Translations under genes and position numbers: made by a program
Shown: positions 20,922 to 22,828 of the stretch, piece after piece
How the letters are laid out: every line of letters starts with the position of its first letter
How positions within the stretch are numbered: position 1 is the first letter of the stretch
The notes under the pieces: generated by a model
What the model saw: the letters and a program-made list of their open reading frames with translations, nothing else
The model's database searches: none
What the model was told of the DNA's origin: nothing
Assembly: GCA_947629195.1 (NCBI GenBank)
Contig: CANRCS010000005.1
Coordinates: 1-22,828, forward strand
DNA: 22,828 bases
Direction of reading: 5' to 3'
Source of the DNA: an uncultured Bacilli bacterium
GTDB taxonomy: Bacteria; Bacillota_I; Bacilli_A; RF39; UBA660

Positions 20922-22828
20922 ATGAAGTTTAAATTTAACTTTAAAAAAAATAGATTCATAAAAGAAATTATAGAAAAAAGATTTAATATATTAATTGGTA
21001 TAGTAATATGTGTATTTTGTGTACTTGCATTTAAACTATTTAGTGTTCAACTAATAAATAATGAAAAATATGAACAGTTAGCGCTTGAAAGTTCTACTAA
21101 TATAATAGAAGGTCCAAGCGCACCACGTGGAAGAATATATGATAGAAATCATAACCTATTAGTTGATAATTCACCTGTTAAAACAATATATTACAAAAAA
21201 ATAAAGGGTGTTACTTCAAGTGAAGAAGTTCAAATTGCTTATAAAATGGCAAATATTATTGATTTAGATTATTCTAAACTTAGTGAAACAAATTTAAAAG
21301 AATTTTGGATGATTAATAATGAAAAAAAAGCTAAAGAAAAAATAACAGATAAAGAGTGGGAAAAATATAAAGAAAGAAAATTAGATGATAAAGATATTTA
21401 TAATTTAAAAATTAGTAGAATAACAGAAGAAGATTTAAGTAAATATACAGAGTTAGATAAAAAAACTGCATATATATATTATTTAATGAATAAAGGTTAT
21501 TCGTATGATGAAAAAATAATTAAGAATAAGGATGTTACGGAATTAGAATATGCAACTGTTTCTGAAAATGCAGAAGAACTAAAAGGTTTTAATACTAAAC
21601 TTGATTGGGAAAGAGTGTATCCATATGGAGATGTGTTCAAAACTATATTAGGGAAAGTATCTAGTGAAGATCAAGGTATTCCTGCAGAATTAAAAGATGA
21701 ATATTTGAAACAAGGTTATAGTTTAAATGATAGAGTAGGTATAAGTTATTTAGAATATCAATATGAAGATATTCTAAAAGGTACTAAAGCAAAATATAAA
21801 ATTTTAAATGATAATTCATATCAATTAATAGAAGAAGGAAAAAGAGGCAATGATATTGTACTTAGTATAGATATCAATGTTCAACAACAACTAGAACAAA
21901 TTTTATCCGAAGAAGTTTTAGCCACTAAATATGAAGCCAATACAGATTTTTATGATAAAAGTATGGCAGTGATTCAAAATCCAAATACAGGGGAAATTAT
22001 TGCAATGGCTGGAAAACAAGCAGTATTAGAAAATGGTAGTTATAAAATTGTCGATTATACACCAGGTATAACAACTTCTCCTGTAATTGTCGGTTCTGTT
22101 GTAAAAGGTGCATCAATATTAGTTGGTTATACAACTGGAAATCTTCAAATTGGTGAAAAAATAAAAGATGAATGTCTTAAAATTAAAAACACACCAGAAA
22201 AATGTTCTTGGTCAAAAAGATTAGGAACATTAGATGATATACGAGCACTTGCTAAATCATCAAATGTTTATCAATATAAAATAGCAATTAGAGTAGGTAA
22301 AGGAAACTATCAATATGACCAACCATTAAAAATAGATACAAATGCATTTAATATATATAGGGAAATGTATAATAGATTTGGTTTGGGCGTTAAAACAGGA
22401 ATTGACCTTCCAGTTGAAAGTACAGGATATAAAGGAACAAGTACACTTCCTGGACATTTGCTTGATTTTGCAATTGGACAATATGATACATATACTCCAA
22501 TTCAATTAAGTCAATATGTTTCTACTATCGCAAATGGAGGAGATAGATTAGAACCACATATTTTGAAAGAAGTTTATGTATCTAATAAAGAAGGTACATT
22601 AGATAATATGAAAGAACAAAAAGAAAGAACAGTATTAAATAAAGTTGAAGCAGAAGAAAAATATATGAATAGAGTAAAAGAAGGATTTTTAGCAGTTATG
22701 AATAGTGGTGGACTTGGTGTTGGATTTATGGGTGATGCTCCAAACCCAGCTGGAAAAACTGGAACAAGTGAATCATTTTATGATAGTGATGGAGATGGTG
22801 TCATCGATAAAGAAACTGTATCTAAAAC
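20922..22828 (+). CDS. Class B penicillin-binding protein (PBP2-like transpeptidase), 3' end beyond the window
   Basis: Cross-links peptidoglycan stem peptides; partner of a SEDS glycosyltransferase in elongation or division. 635 codons are visible and the frame is open at the window end. Residues 22-44 are the membrane anchor. The dimerisation domain starts with APRGRIYDRN (near residue 65). The transpeptidase motifs are complete: SVVK (Ser392 nucleophile, Lys395), SSN (446-448) and KTGTSE (612-617). The sequence around SVVKGAS is of the B. subtilis PbpA/PbpH type. Just after KTG comes DSDGDGVIDKE, an EF-hand-like acidic loop. I choose the ATG at 20922, five bases after GGTGA; an in-frame ATG at 20910 would contain that site. 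The 150 bases upstream are AT-rich with no convincing -35/-10 pair. Confidence 0.93.
   Translation, partial: MKFKFNFKKNRFIKEIIEKRFNILIGIVICVFCVLAFKLFSVQLINNEKYEQLALESSTNIIEGPSAPRGRIYDRNHNLLVDNSPVKTIYYKKIKGVTSSEEVQIAYKMANIIDLDYSKLSETNLKEFWMINNEKKAKEKITDKEWEKYKERKLDDKDIYNLKISRITEEDLSKYTELDKKTAYIYYLMNKGYSYDEKIIKNKDVTELEYATVSENAEELKGFNTKLDWERVYPYGDVFKTILGKVSSEDQGIPAELKDEYLKQGYSLNDRVGISYLEYQYEDILKGTKAKYKILNDNSYQLIEEGKRGNDIVLSIDINVQQQLEQILSEEVLATKYEANTDFYDKSMAVIQNPNTGEIIAMAGKQAVLENGSYKIVDYTPGITTSPVIVGSVVKGASILVGYTTGNLQIGEKIKDECLKIKNTPEKCSWSKRLGTLDDIRALAKSSNVYQYKIAIRVGKGNYQYDQPLKIDTNAFNIYREMYNRFGLGVKTGIDLPVESTGYKGTSTLPGHLLDFAIGQYDTYTPIQLSQYVSTIANGGDRLEPHILKEVYVSNKEGTLDNMKEQKERTVLNKVEAEEKYMNRVKEGFLAVMNSGGLGVGFMGDAPNPAGKTGTSESFYDSDGDGVIDKETVSK

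Noticed and set aside
1..22828. CRISPR array, tRNA genes, rRNA genes or complete insertion sequence
   Set aside because: I read for evenly spaced short repeats, tRNA-like ends with TTCGA loops and transposase motifs and found none; the repeats present are the LysM codons, the element ends and the tandem gene duplication.

Overview
The window is strongly AT-rich bacterial chromosome that uses the standard genetic code (TGA is a stop, as at 19867 and where the 3138-3365 reading frame ends). A type B RNase P RNA, the gpsB-rnpB pair, a Bacillus-type LexA box before recA, AGGAGG ribosome sites, frequent GTG/TTG starts and TTGACA-N17-TATAAT promoters all point to a low-GC Gram-positive (Bacillota or a close relative). 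A SleC-like protein with no signal peptide and a LysM/peptidoglycan-binding protein suggest a Clostridia- or Bacilli-related gut-type lineage with a small genome. I cannot place it more exactly from sequence alone.

Layout. 1-2350: trigger factor (tig), then a membrane-anchored glucosaminidase. 2352-6210, minus strand: a peptidoglycan-binding/LysM gene cut in two by a 2.9-kb insertion. The insertion carries Fic, a small membrane protein, a Nudix hydrolase, a probable serine-recombinase remnant and a GNAT acetyltransferase. 6301-9541: SleC-like protein, lipoprotein, Cof-type HAD phosphatase (minus) and a two-helix membrane protein. 9725-12384: tldD-tldE operon. 12388-14289: gpsB, rnpB, rodZ-like gene and pgsA. 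14368-16811: recA with SOS box, then a rhomboid protease. 16813-17923, minus: yidD and a ZnuA-like lipoprotein that has lost its metal-binding histidines. 18022-18971: rnc and a small unknown gene on the opposite strand. 19040-20760: tandem duplicate of an unknown gene including its promoter. 20922 to the end: class B penicillin-binding protein, cut by the window edge.

How it fits together. Much of the window is core envelope and information biology: envelope synthesis and its control (PBP2-like, GpsB, RodZ, PgsA, YidD), wall hydrolysis (glucosaminidase, SleC-like), RNA processing (RNase P, RNase III), recombination (RecA) and protein folding or turnover (trigger factor, TldD/E, rhomboid). 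Most transcription units end in clear hairpin terminators, several of them shared by converging genes.

The most notable signal is the 2.9-kb insertion. Its two ends are near-perfect 16-bp inverted repeats around a shared CC dinucleotide. Joining the ends rebuilds a symmetrical attP-like site, and joining the flanks rebuilds an uninterrupted three-LysM reading frame. This is the pattern expected of large serine recombinase integration, here targeting the codons for the QAGDT motif of a LysM repeat.
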